A program made the position numbers and the translations under genes. The notes below the pieces were generated by a model. That model had not been told where the DNA came from and did no database searches. It saw only the letters and a list, made by a program, of their open reading frames with translations. From CAG-390 sp045531455 (GTDB lineage Bacteria > Bacillota > Clostridia > Oscillospirales > CAG-272), in contig JAZSEA010000120.1 of assembly GCA_045531455.1 (NCBI GenBank), forward strand, positions 1 to 64,000: a stretch of DNA of 64,000 bases, read 5' to 3'. Positions 23,906-32,341 of this stretch are shown here, piece by piece; position 1 is the first letter of the stretch; each line of letters opens with the position of its first letter.

Positions 23906-23935
23906 GATGCTTTCTTCCTTTTCTTTATGATTGAA

Positions 23936-23964
23936 TTATAGCATAACGGGAAGGAATAGTCAAG
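23936..23964 (-). promoter_or_regulatory. Promoter of the nnr unit
   Basis: Minus strand: -35 TTGACT (23964-23959), 17 bp, -10 TATAAT (23941-23936). Confidence 0.8.
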
Positions 23965-24061
23965 AGAAAATGAAAAAAGCTTCCCGAGTGAAGTTAAAGA
24001 TTACTGACAAAGTACCATAAAAACTAATCATACAGCAATATGTACAAAGAGTAGAAAGCTA

Positions 24062-24387
24062 TGTTCGCACTCGCAATGCAGTGGTGAAGGGGCGCAGCCC
24101 CATAAGTGGGAACTTAAGAAAAGTCTCTCCCTCCACCGCGGTCAAGCCGCGGTCCCCCTCCCTCCACAGAGGGAGGCAAGGAGTGAGTGCTTACATAGAA
24201 TACAGAGTTTAACATTTTTTGATGTTTCAATATCAAGGAAACTGTGTTTGCACTTTCTAACCTCGCCTCCCTCTGCGGAGGGAGGGGGACCGTCGCTTGA
24301 CGACGGTGGAGGGAGAGAGAATATTGTGCACTTAAGTTCCCACCAATGGGGCTTCGCCCCTGCACCCCGCTAAGCAAGCGCGAACAC
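24062..24387. repeat. 326 bp palindromic element (CTCCCTCC/SVEGGG-type repeat)
   Basis: Almost fully self-complementary apart from its centre. Outer arms TGTTCGCACTCGC and GCAAGCGCGAACA; then GGTGAAGGGGCGCAGCCCC against GGGGCTTCGCCCCTGCACC; GTGGGAACTTAAG against CTTAAGTTCCCAC; and CTCCCTCCACCG with GCCTCCCTCTG blocks on both sides. The short frame across it spells LPPSVEGGGPRLDRGGG, a pattern that recurs as spurious ORFs in Clostridia assemblies. No transposase. The 684 bp gap between nnr and the feo operon holds this, a candidate RNA (24521-24594) and otherwise nothing I recognise. Confidence 0.75.
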
Positions 24388-24485
24388 AGCTGTTTGTCTA
24401 TTGTTGTTCAATTAGATAATTTTTTGTGTCAGCGAAAAACTTACAAAACACAGCTAACAGTATAGTATGGTCTGTTTATCGACTA

Positions 24486-24514
24486 TTGTCAATCCTCAAA
24501 AAATGGTGTATAAT
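24486..24514 (+). promoter_or_regulatory. Orphan promoter upstream of a candidate short RNA
   Basis: -35 TTGTCA (24486-24491), 17 bp, -10 TATAAT (24509-24514) with no coding start downstream before a hairpin/T-run at 24555-24590. Confidence 0.55.
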
Positions 24515-24520
24515 ATCGGT

Positions 24521-24594
24521 ACAAACACATAGCTCCGATTGCTGCGACACAAAAAACTGCTGACTCGTGATTGAGTCAGCAGTTGGTTTTTATT
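24521..24594 (+). ncRNA. Candidate short RNA, convergent with the feo operon
   Basis: A consensus promoter is followed about 35 bases after the expected start by a strong hairpin (24555-24584) and a T-rich tract (GGTTTTTATTT). No ORF with a ribosome site lies between. The transcript would be about 70 nt, running toward the 3' end of the feo operon. Inferred from signals only. Confidence 0.35.
24555..24584 (-). terminator. Terminator of the feo operon (bidirectional)
   Basis: Twelve-pair hairpin AACTGCTGACTC/GAGTCAGCAGTT. On the minus strand it is followed by TTTTTTG, directly after the last feo gene. Confidence 0.8.
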
Positions 24595-24937
24595 TGACCG
24601 AAGCCCCGTATCCCGCTCTTTGGAGCCTTGAGATGATGACCTCGTCGGCAACTTCCTCGGCGTAGGAGACGGTCAGCTCGTTTTTTCTGAGGTTGACGCT
24701 TCCCGCGATGCCCTTGACGTCGTTGATTACCTCTTCGACTCTGCCCTTGCAATGCTCGCAATGCATACCTGTGACGGTGAAGGTCTTGGTGTATTTTACG
24801 TTCTTGAGCTTTTTCTTTTTCAGCTTCAAAGAGCCTCCGCCGCAGCATCCGCCCTCACCGCGAAAATGCTTGACCGTGTATATCACACCGATCGCAACAA
24901 CGGCGGCAATTATTCCGATTATGATGAAATTTTCCAT
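24590..24937 (-). CDS. Membrane-anchored heavy-metal-associated (HMA) domain protein
   Basis: 115 residues. Residues 3-22 are a membrane helix, followed by a basic and Cys-rich linker (GEGGCCGGGSLKLKKKKLK), then an HMA fold at ~50-115 with the metal-binding GMHCEHC motif (CxxC) and the closing GYGASVK. HMA domains carry soft metals, mostly Cu(I). Here it is the last gene of the feo iron operon, 45 bp after the FeoB-associated peptide, and tethered to the cytoplasmic membrane with the domain probably inside. It may pass or buffer metal at the membrane. GGAG precedes the ATG. Metal identity is not resolved; an iron role would be unusual for this fold. Confidence 0.8.
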   Translation of the reverse strand: MENFIIIGIIAAVVAIGVIYTVKHFRGEGGCCGGGSLKLKKKKLKNVKYTKTFTVTGMHCEHCKGRVEEVINDVKGIAGSVNLRKNELTVSYAEEVADEVIISRLQRAGYGASVK

Positions 24938-24982
24938 ATTGACTCCAAAATCGGGGGCACTGTGGTGCGCCCCCGATGATCT

Positions 24983-25168
24983 TTATTTGTTTTCTTCGTC
25001 CTGTGAACTCGCGCCGCATCCGCCGTTACAGTTCCCCGAGCATTGAGAGGCGTAGGGACAGCCGATGCACTTGACGCCTTTTTTCTTCTGCCTGTGGAGG
25101 TAGAAGCATATTGCGCCGATGACTGCGGCAACGATCAGAATGACAATCACGTTTGTTACAGTATCCAT
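24983..25168 (-). CDS. FeoB-associated Cys-rich membrane peptide
   Basis: 61 residues: one membrane helix (7-24), a basic stretch HRQKKKG, then a Cys-rich tail KCIGCPYASQCSGNCNGGCG. This matches the FeoB_associated family, found after feoB in Firmicutes, whose function is not established but which resembles the cysteine-rich FeoC partners. Nine bases separate it from the feoB stop. Confidence 0.88.
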   Translation of the reverse strand: MDTVTNVIVILIVAAVIGAICFYLHRQKKKGVKCIGCPYASQCSGNCNGGCGASSQDEENK

Positions 25169-25177
25169 GACTTTGGG

Positions 25178-27217
25178 TTATTTCTTGAGTGCGTATTCAG
25201 CCTTGAGCTTTTTATTTGTGTTGGTGATGAGTGCTGCAACGATAGCTATCATAGCCGCTACTGCGACCGCGCCGCCGATGGTTCCGCCGATATGGAGGGA
25301 AGCGGGAGCGGTGATGAGAGTGCCGATTGTATTAACGAGGTAACCGATGGTGAAGCCGACGCCAAGCTGAAGCGCGATACCGCTCCAGAGCCATTTTGCG
25401 CTCTTCATTTCGGAGTTCATAGCACCGATTGCCGCGAAGCAAGGGGGAGAGAAGAGGTTGAACATCAGGTATGCGAGAGCTGCTGCCTTGGTGATCGCGA
25501 TGATGCCCGCAACCTCTGCGCCTGCACCCTCGATCATTGCGAGCTCCTCGGTGTCGATGAGGTTCTCGAGACCTACGAAGCAAACTGCAAGAGTACCAAC
25601 GACGTTTTCCTTAGCGATGAAGCCGGTAACAGCCGCTGCCGCAAGCTGCCAGGAGAGAACGCCTACAACGGGAACGAGAAGGTATGCGAAGGGACCTGCG
25701 ATAGAAGCGAGGATCGAAGCATCTGCGCTTTCAGCCTCCTGGAAGTTCCAGGAGAAGGTCTGCATGATCTGAACTGCGGTGTTGCAGAGGAGGATGATGG
25801 TTGCCGCCTTGACTATGTAAGCCCAACCGCGGCTGCACATCGAGGTAAATGCTCTCCAGAGAGAGGGAGCCTTGTACTCGGGGAGCTCGATGATGAAGTA
25901 GGACTTTCTTGCCTTGTGGCCTGTGATAGCGTTGATAAGAAGAGCTGCGAGGAAGATGATAACGATGCCCGAGAGGTACATAAGCCAGCTTACCCAGCCT
26001 GCGTTACCGAAGAACGCGCCTGCAAAGAGGGAGATTACGGGGATCTTCGCGCCGCAGGGCATAAAGGGAGTGAGCATTGCGGTTGCTCTGCGCTCGCGCT
26101 CGTTACGGATCGTACGGCAAGCCATAACGCCGGGGATCGCGCATCCGATACCGATTACGAAGGGGATAACAGACTTACCCGAAAGACCGACCTTCTTGAA
26201 GATGGGGTCAAGAACGACCGAAACGCGCGCCATATAGCCGCAGTCCTCAAGGAGAGCGATGAGGAAGTACATTACCATTACGAGGGGAAGGAAGCCAACG
26301 ACCGCGCCGACGCCGCCGATGATACCGTCAACCACGAGAGCTACGAGGATGGGAGATGCGCCTTCCATAAGACCGCCGACCCATTCGCCGAACATTTCGA
26401 TAAGGGTTACGAGACCGGGGATGACCTGCTCGCCTGTTTCCTCGTTGACGTATCCTTCTGCGATAAAGGGACCTACCCAAGCCTGCGAGATCTGGAATAC
26501 GAGGAACATTACGACAGCGAAGATCGGGATACCGAGCCACTTGTTCGTAAGGACCGCGTCGATCTTGTCGCCGACGTTCTTGTCCTTTGTGAGGACCTTG
26601 CGCTTCTCAACGTCCTTTACGATGCCGTTGACGAACGCGAAACGCTTGCGGTCTGCTTCTTCAACTACCTTCTTGTCGGTAAGGTCGATGTCGCCCTGAG
26701 TATAGGGAGCCGACTGAGTCTTGCCTACGTTTGCGGCTACAGCCTCGATAACAGCCTTGAGACCGTCAGCGGAGGTAGCTGTGGTGTTGACAACGGGACA
26801 TCCGAGCTTTTCGGAGAGCTTGTCTGTATCGATATTGGTCTTCTTCTTTTCGTTGATGTCGCTCTTGTTGAGGGCAACTACAACGGGGATACCGAGCTCA
26901 AGGAGCTGGGTGGTGAAGAAGAGGCTGCGGCTGAGGTTGGTCGCGTCAACGATGTTGATGATAGCGTCGGGATTTTCGTTCTTGACGTATGCGCTGGTGA
27001 TGCTTTCCTCGCTTGTGAAGGGAGACATCGAGTACGCGCCGGGAAGGTCGACTGCGATGAGCTGTTCCTCGCCCGAGTAGAACGATTTCTTGATTGCGTG
27101 TTCCTTTTTCTCAACGGTAACACCCGCCCAGTTTCCGACCTTTTCGTTTCTGCCGGTCAGAGCATTGTACATTGTGGTCTTACCCGAGTTAGGGTTGCCG
27201 GTCAAAGCAATTCTCAT
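25178..27217 (-). CDS. feoB: Ferrous iron transporter FeoB
   Basis: 679 residues. N-terminal G protein: GNPNSGKTT (G1), GNWAGVTVEKKE (G2), DLPGAYSMSP (G3), NKSD (G4). A spacer region of ~60 residues leads to the membrane part with two Gate segments (CGYMARVSVVLD; GCAIPGVMACRT and FMPCGAKIPV; later SPPCFAAIGAMNSEMKS). It imports Fe2+ across the cytoplasmic membrane. The protein is about 90 residues shorter than E. coli FeoB, as is common in Clostridia. It is preceded by feoA and an intergenic operator-like repeat at 27264-27279, and followed by the Cys-rich peptide and HMA gene. Very regular codon use suggests strong expression. Confidence 0.97.
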   Translation of the reverse strand: MRIALTGNPNSGKTTMYNALTGRNEKVGNWAGVTVEKKEHAIKKSFYSGEEQLIAVDLPGAYSMSPFTSEESITSAYVKNENPDAIINIVDATNLSRSLFFTTQLLELGIPVVVALNKSDINEKKKTNIDTDKLSEKLGCPVVNTTATSADGLKAVIEAVAANVGKTQSAPYTQGDIDLTDKKVVEEADRKRFAFVNGIVKDVEKRKVLTKDKNVGDKIDAVLTNKWLGIPIFAVVMFLVFQISQAWVGPFIAEGYVNEETGEQVIPGLVTLIEMFGEWVGGLMEGASPILVALVVDGIIGGVGAVVGFLPLVMVMYFLIALLEDCGYMARVSVVLDPIFKKVGLSGKSVIPFVIGIGCAIPGVMACRTIRNERERRATAMLTPFMPCGAKIPVISLFAGAFFGNAGWVSWLMYLSGIVIIFLAALLINAITGHKARKSYFIIELPEYKAPSLWRAFTSMCSRGWAYIVKAATIILLCNTAVQIMQTFSWNFQEAESADASILASIAGPFAYLLVPVVGVLSWQLAAAAVTGFIAKENVVGTLAVCFVGLENLIDTEELAMIEGAGAEVAGIIAITKAAALAYLMFNLFSPPCFAAIGAMNSEMKSAKWLWSGIALQLGVGFTIGYLVNTIGTLITAPASLHIGGTIGGAVAVAAMIAIVAALITNTNKKLKAEYALKK

Positions 27218-27263
27218 TAAGAATTACCTCCTTGATATGTAATTAAAAATTTTCATTAATTAA

Positions 27264-27279
27264 GTTAGCGGAGGCTAAC
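27264..27279. promoter_or_regulatory. Metalloregulator-like operator between feoA and feoB
   Basis: GTTAGC-GGAG-GCTAAC inverted repeat. The same arms and spacing occur upstream of feoA (27580-27595). It resembles DtxR/IdeR-type iron boxes (TTAGGnnnnCCTAA-like). Confidence 0.5.
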
Positions 27280-27320
27280 CGAAAGCCATAAAGAAGAGGC
27301 AGAAAGCCTTTCTTCTTTTT

Positions 27321-27533
27321 TTAAATCAGAATAGCTTCTGCCAACTGATTGTCGATGTTATATCTTCCGTCCTTGATGGAGACGGTACAACCGCTTCTTC
27401 TGCGTGTGACGACCGTGATCGTCTCGCCGCTGTAGCAGCCGAGAGAGAAGAGGAAGGCGTTGAGCTCTTCGTCATCCGTATTGATCTCTTTGATGATATA
27501 TTCCTGTCCTTCGATTGCGTCCCTGAGTGTCAT
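27321..27533 (-). CDS. feoA: FeoA-type SH3-like protein of iron uptake
   Basis: 70 residues, the normal FeoA size. The SH3-like strands are visible: GQEYIIKEINTDD, FLFSLGCYSGETITVV, CTVSIKDGRYNID, and a final QLAEAILI. FeoA binds or tunes FeoB at the membrane and is needed for ferrous iron import. It is the promoter-proximal gene, with TGAGG before the ATG, a consensus promoter at 27633-27661 and a palindromic operator between promoter and start. A 103 bp gap with a second operator separates it from feoB. Confidence 0.88.
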   Translation of the reverse strand: MTLRDAIEGQEYIIKEINTDDEELNAFLFSLGCYSGETITVVTRRRSGCTVSIKDGRYNIDNQLAEAILI

Positions 27534-27579
27534 TTCCTCACCGTTTGTATTCGCTGATATTTGTGAATGAGTTAGCTGA

Positions 27580-27595
27580 ATTAGCTTAGGCTAAC
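27580..27595. promoter_or_regulatory. Metalloregulator-like operator upstream of feoA
   Basis: ATTAGC-TTAG-GCTAAC inverted repeat with an extra GTTAGC half site at 27571-27576, located downstream of the feoA -10 box. Probably an iron-responsive DtxR/Fur-type site that represses when iron is abundant. Confidence 0.55.
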
Positions 27596-27632
27596 TGCAC
27601 GGTATTTTAAATCATTCCGATTCACGGACATT

Positions 27633-27661
27633 ATTATACACCTTTTTGCAGCCTTTGTCAA
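27633..27661 (-). promoter_or_regulatory. Promoter of the feo operon
   Basis: Minus strand: -35 TTGACA (27661-27656), 17 bp, -10 TATAAT (27638-27633). Confidence 0.8.
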
Positions 27662-27702
27662 CACTTTTAGAAAAATTTATCGAAAAAATTTGGGAAAAAC
27701 AT

Positions 27703-27730
27703 ATCAGGCTGCCCTTTCGGACAGCCTGAT
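27703..27730 (-). terminator. Terminator of the sigma/LRR operon
   Basis: Hairpin ATCAGGCTGTCC/GGGCAGCCTGAT read on the minus strand, then ATGTTTTTC, just after the stop of the LRR gene. Confidence 0.7.
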
Positions 27731-27739
27731 GGGGAAGCG

Positions 27740-30700
27740 TTATTCTGTTTTTTCGAGAGGATATCGTTCGAATTTGTACCACTTGGCGAAGTCTTTTTCA
27801 AGCCCCGAAACAAATTCCAGGTATTCCTCGTAGGTCACCTTTTTGGAGCGGATATAATACTCCGAATCCTTCTTGGCGCAGAGATCAACGATATTATAAT
27901 CGGTTCCGCTGAAGGTTATTATGCTTCGCGTGCTGTAGGTCTTACTTGGCTGTCCTCTGCCGAACTGAAAGCTTCCGTCGGCTCTGAGGTTTTTCATCAC
28001 CCATTCGAGGAATCTGTAACCGTAGACCTTGCCGTTATACTCGCGGAGAAAGAGCTTTTCGTTTATATCAAGGTAGGTTTGATATTCCAGGGGTCTGTCA
28101 TAGGTCAGTATGACCTCAAGCTTGCCGTCGCCGTCGACGTCAATGACCGTGTAGCCTACGTCAGCGTTATCCGAATACTTGTTGCCTATCTGATTACTGT
28201 ATTCCGTCAGCGCGCGCAGATCGTCGAGGAAGACGTCGGCGTGGGTGTTGGTATCGTAGAAGGTGATCTCGTTGAGAAGTACGCGGCGGAAGATCTCGGG
28301 GATATTCGCAAGATCCGAATAATCGGGAGTCGTTTCCGAGTCGGGAGTTTTATCATCCGAGCACTTGACCGACGTAAATCCGCAGTCGCTGTCCCAGTTC
28401 GATCCCTTGGATACTGCATCCCATTCCTCGAGCGTGCCTTCGAAGACGAGATCCGTCAGCGAGGTACAGCCCTTGAATGCCATATAATTGACGTTGGTGA
28501 TGCTGCGGGGAAGGGTAAGAGCTGTGAGCGAGCTACAGCCGTAGAAGGCTTGGCGATCTATCACGGTCACGCCCTTGGGGATATTGATGATCGAAAGAGA
28601 GGAGCAATTATAAAAGGCGTTTGCGGAGATCTTCGTTACACCGTCGGGGATGATCAGGCTTTCGAGAGACTCGCAGTTTGCAAAGGCGTGTTCACCGATC
28701 GTCTTTACGCTATCGGGGATAACAATATTTTTCAGAGAAGTGCATCCCGAGAAAGAATAGCTCTCGATATAGGTCACGTCATCGGGGATGATGACCTCGA
28801 CAAGCGAAGTACATCTGCTGAATCCGCCGAGATAACCGTTGCCGCTTTCGATTCCTCTCGGAAGAACGATACGTTTGAGGCTGCTGCAACCCTCAAACAT
28901 ACCCCAACCCCATTCATCGACACTCTTCGGCAGAGTGATCTCTTCAAGCGCGGTGCATCCCGTGAATACTTCGATTCCGAAGGATCTGACGTTGTCGCCG
29001 ATGTGTATGCTGCGGAGAGACTTGCAGGATGAGAATGCGCCCGAGCCGATGCTCTTAAGGCTCTTCGGCAGGCTGATGCTCTGCAGATTGGTACAGCTCC
29101 AGAATGCGCCCGAGCCGATCGCGGTGACGCCCTCGGGGATCGTGATGCTTGTGATATAAGAGTTCATTGAAAAAGCACCGGAGCCTATTACCTTGATACT
29201 TCCGTCATTCGGAATGGTACTCTTCTTGCCTGCGAGGATAAGTCTTCCGCTTTCCTTTTCTATGAGACAGTTGTTCTTCGCGTAGTACTTCGGATTGCCC
29301 GATGCTACGGTGATCTTCTCGATATTGGTGCAACCCGATAAGAAGTAACTGCCGAGTTCGGTAAACGTGCTCGGGAAATGGATGCTTACGATATTTTTAT
29401 TATCCATTATCGCACCCAAATCAAATCCCTTGACACCCTCGGGAAGAACGAGCTTATCGCGCGTGTAGCAGGTGAAGGATGCCTCGCCGATGATCTCAAC
29501 GCTTCCGTCCGCGGGGATGGTCGAATTGTTGAGAATATGGAGCAGGGTCTTGGTCTCCTTGTTGATAAGGCAGTTGCCCTCGTCCGAGTAGACGGGATTG
29601 TCGGGATGTACCTTGATCGTTTTCAGCGCGGGACAGCCGTATAGAGCAACGCCTTCTGTGAGGTCGCGGGGAATATAGATGCTTTCAAGAGAATCGCAGA
29701 AATATAATATACTGTTTCCGATGTAGGTCAACGATTCGGGGAAGGTTATACTGCGAAGAGAGCGGCATTCGTAGAAGACGTGTTCGGATATCGACTCGAG
29801 AGTCTCGGGGAAGGTGATGCTTTCGAGCGCGGTGCATCCGCGGAAGGCATAGCCTTGGATCGATGCGATGGGCGCGCGAAGAACGATGCTTTTGACAGTT
29901 GTATTATTCTTTAGCGCGCTGTAATTGACATATTTTACGGGGAAGCCCTTGTAGATCGTGGCAACGACGATATCGGTCTCGGTGCAGGTGCCGATCCCTG
30001 AAAAACGTGCAACGTATTCCTTGGTGATCTGGTCGTAGAAGATGTTGTAGCTAAGTCCGGGTGTGCCGTCGTCGTCGGGGTGAAGCGTGACGCTCGCCTG
30101 TCCGTCCGAGCAGATGACGGTCGAGAAGGGACAGCCGATATTCCAGCGATCGCCCTTCTTTATTTTGTTCCATTCGGCAACAGTACCCTTGAAGACAAGC
30201 TTTTCGAGGGCGTTGCATCCCGCGAAGGCTTCCTCACCGATCTCGCTAAGCGACGCGGGGAGGGTCAGCTCGGTGAAGTTTTTATAGTTGTAGGCAAAGG
30301 CGCGGTAGCCGATGCTTTCGATCGTGTCGGGGAGGATGAATCCCTTGATTGAGATCTTCATTCTGAAGGTCTCGTCGGGAATCGCCGTGACGGGCTTGCC
30401 GTCGTATTTCGACGCGATCTGCAGAGGTGAGCTGTAATCTCTCCAGCTTCCGATGCTGACGATGCTTGCACTCTTGCCGTCTTTGTTGACGTTATACTCG
30501 AGTCCGCGGCTTCCGTCGTATTCCGCGTTCGGGTTGCCGACGGGGGCGTTGCCGTCCGAGCAATTGACGGTGGTAAATGCGGCGCCGAGATTCCAGCCCT
30601 CGGCTTTGGTGATAGCGCGCCACGCGGAAACGCTGCCCTTGAAGGTTACGCTCTTGAGGCTCTCACAGCCTTCGAACGCACCCGCTTGGATATCCCTGAG

Positions 30701-32341
30701 CTTTGTTCCGAGGGTGATGCTCTCGAGCGAGCGACAGCCCTTGAAGGCGTTTTCGCGGATCTCCCCGACCGAGTCGGGCACGATAACGCTCTTCAGGTTG
30801 ACGCAGCCCGAGAGTATGCCCTCGCCGATAACGCCTTGCGCGCCCGAAAGATCTACGTGTTCAAGAGATACGCAATCCTTGAAGATATACGCGCCCGCGT
30901 TTCCTGTGAAATACATTACAGCATCGAATTCGATCTTGCGCAGACTGGTACAGCCTTCGAATGCGGACGTGTAAATGTAGGAGTAATTATCACCGTAGGA
31001 GAATTCCTTGGATATCTTTATTTCTTCTATAGCGGTACAGCCCATGAAGGCACCGTCATAGATATATCTCATTCTGCCCGAAAGCTTGACATCCTTGAGC
31101 GACGTGCAGTTCCTGAAAGCGTATTTGCCTATTGCGGAAATATTATCGGGCAGCGAAATGGCAACAAGTCCCGTACAGCCGTCAAATGCGCGCTCGGAGA
31201 TCGAGTTCAGATATTGCTCGTCGGGAATAACGCTTGCCTTGCATCCGAGAAGGATGCTGTAGTCCTTGACGTCAATGATGCAGTTTCCGGAGGATCGGTA
31301 GAGCTCGTTTCCTTCGGCTACACTCAGCACCTCGATCGCGGTGCATCCGCTGACTCCGCCGATCTCGATCGACTCAACTGTGGAGGAGAAGTGAAGCTTT
31401 TTGAGCTTCGGACAGTCGGAGATCGCGCGGTCCTTGACTATTTTTACTCCCTCGGGGATGATGAGCTCGGTAATCTCGTCATTTTCCGAGATCGAGCCTG
31501 CTCCGATGATCTCTACGATGCCGTCCGCGGGGATCGTGAAGGAGCCGAAGGTGAGCAGCAGAGTCCCCGTCTTCTTGTCGATGAGGCATCCCGACGTGAA
31601 CGCGTATCTTTCGTTATCCTGCGAGATCACGATCGTCTCAAGCGCGGGAATTTCGCTGAAGATGTTCAGGGGAATGGTCTGCATACCCGCTCCGATCGTT
31701 ATATTCTTAAGTGCGGTACAGCCAACGAACGCGCCCTCGGCGATGCTCTGTACGCTGTCGGGGATCGTGAGCGATACGAGCGATCTGCAATTATTGAACG
31801 CACCCTTGCTTATCGAGGTGACGGGAACACCGTTGTAAGTCGATGCGACCTTGACTTCGGTATCACTGCAATTACCGATTCCGATGAGCTCTGCTCTGTT
31901 ATAGCGAACTACGTACCGGAGACCTTGGCTTCCGTCGTGCTCCGGCTCGGGAGGAGCGGTGGTGACCTCCTCGGTCGTGATCTCCTCTGTGGTTACTTCT
32001 TCCGAAGTGACTTCCTCTGTGGTCGCTTCCTCTGTCGTGACCTCGGCGGTCGTTTCGGGCTCTAAAAGCTCGGAGGTGATCTCTTGAGTAGTCTCGTCGA
32101 TGATTCCCGCGAGATGCTCGAAATTGCGGATGATGAAGGTGATGACGGGGATCACCGTGCCGAGCAGCAGCAGGCTTGCCGCAAGAGCGAGGATCTGACG
32201 CAGATACTTTTTAGGGCTTGGCTTGCTTACGGGCATCTTTGCCACGGGAAGCGAACGATAGTATTTTTCGGTTTCTTCTATAAATTTCGGGTCGATATAA
32301 TCGAGCGCGTCAAGAAGCCTTGAGTCCTTATAGCCTGTCAT
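27740..32341 (-). CDS. Giant BspA-type leucine-rich-repeat membrane protein, candidate anti-sigma/sensor
   Basis: 1533 residues. Residues 1-48 are cytoplasmic and charged (DYIDPKFIEETEKYYRSL), 49-71 a membrane helix, 85-135 a Thr/Glu-rich linker of TTEE units. Then come BspA-like LRR_5 repeats (pattern: FxGCxSLxxIxIPDSVxxIGxxAF) in three blocks, each opened by DG-x-x-GL-x-Y-x-(V/I) and an ASxYxGxPV segment. The last ~150 residues form a separate domain with DVDGDGKLEVILTYD. One transmembrane pass with the N-terminus inside and repeats outside is expected. Its ATG overlaps the stop of an ECF sigma gene by 4 bp, so the short inner segment is a candidate anti-sigma contact, as in SigI/RsgI systems. 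Ligand unknown. Confidence 0.8.
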   Translation of the reverse strand: MTGYKDSRLLDALDYIDPKFIEETEKYYRSLPVAKMPVSKPSPKKYLRQILALAASLLLLGTVIPVITFIIRNFEHLAGIIDETTQEITSELLEPETTAEVTTEEATTEEVTSEEVTTEEITTEEVTTAPPEPEHDGSQGLRYVVRYNRAELIGIGNCSDTEVKVASTYNGVPVTSISKGAFNNCRSLVSLTIPDSVQSIAEGAFVGCTALKNITIGAGMQTIPLNIFSEIPALETIVISQDNERYAFTSGCLIDKKTGTLLLTFGSFTIPADGIVEIIGAGSISENDEITELIIPEGVKIVKDRAISDCPKLKKLHFSSTVESIEIGGVSGCTAIEVLSVAEGNELYRSSGNCIIDVKDYSILLGCKASVIPDEQYLNSISERAFDGCTGLVAISLPDNISAIGKYAFRNCTSLKDVKLSGRMRYIYDGAFMGCTAIEEIKISKEFSYGDNYSYIYTSAFEGCTSLRKIEFDAVMYFTGNAGAYIFKDCVSLEHVDLSGAQGVIGEGILSGCVNLKSVIVPDSVGEIRENAFKGCRSLESITLGTKLRDIQAGAFEGCESLKSVTFKGSVSAWRAITKAEGWNLGAAFTTVNCSDGNAPVGNPNAEYDGSRGLEYNVNKDGKSASIVSIGSWRDYSSPLQIASKYDGKPVTAIPDETFRMKISIKGFILPDTIESIGYRAFAYNYKNFTELTLPASLSEIGEEAFAGCNALEKLVFKGTVAEWNKIKKGDRWNIGCPFSTVICSDGQASVTLHPDDDGTPGLSYNIFYDQITKEYVARFSGIGTCTETDIVVATIYKGFPVKYVNYSALKNNTTVKSIVLRAPIASIQGYAFRGCTALESITFPETLESISEHVFYECRSLRSITFPESLTYIGNSILYFCDSLESIYIPRDLTEGVALYGCPALKTIKVHPDNPVYSDEGNCLINKETKTLLHILNNSTIPADGSVEIIGEASFTCYTRDKLVLPEGVKGFDLGAIMDNKNIVSIHFPSTFTELGSYFLSGCTNIEKITVASGNPKYYAKNNCLIEKESGRLILAGKKSTIPNDGSIKVIGSGAFSMNSYITSITIPEGVTAIGSGAFWSCTNLQSISLPKSLKSIGSGAFSSCKSLRSIHIGDNVRSFGIEVFTGCTALEEITLPKSVDEWGWGMFEGCSSLKRIVLPRGIESGNGYLGGFSRCTSLVEVIIPDDVTYIESYSFSGCTSLKNIVIPDSVKTIGEHAFANCESLESLIIPDGVTKISANAFYNCSSLSIINIPKGVTVIDRQAFYGCSSLTALTLPRSITNVNYMAFKGCTSLTDLVFEGTLEEWDAVSKGSNWDSDCGFTSVKCSDDKTPDSETTPDYSDLANIPEIFRRVLLNEITFYDTNTHADVFLDDLRALTEYSNQIGNKYSDNADVGYTVIDVDGDGKLEVILTYDRPLEYQTYLDINEKLFLREYNGKVYGYRFLEWVMKNLRADGSFQFGRGQPSKTYSTRSIITFSGTDYNIVDLCAKKDSEYYIRSKKVTYEEYLEFVSGLEKDFAKWYKFERYPLEKTE

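Noticed and set aside
24114..24377. 87-codon frame containing LPPSVEGGGPRLDRGGG.
   Set aside because: It is the translation of a palindromic repeat; both arms produce such frames and no start signal exists.
25043..27220. Very long open frame (725 codons) opposite feoB; similar ones opposite the gyrB paralogue (11552-13879), glgP (47618-50128), the sulfatase (16994-18424), the LRR gene and glgD.
   Set aside because: They mirror highly biased codons of well-supported genes, have no ribosome sites and show no family features; they are antisense shadows.
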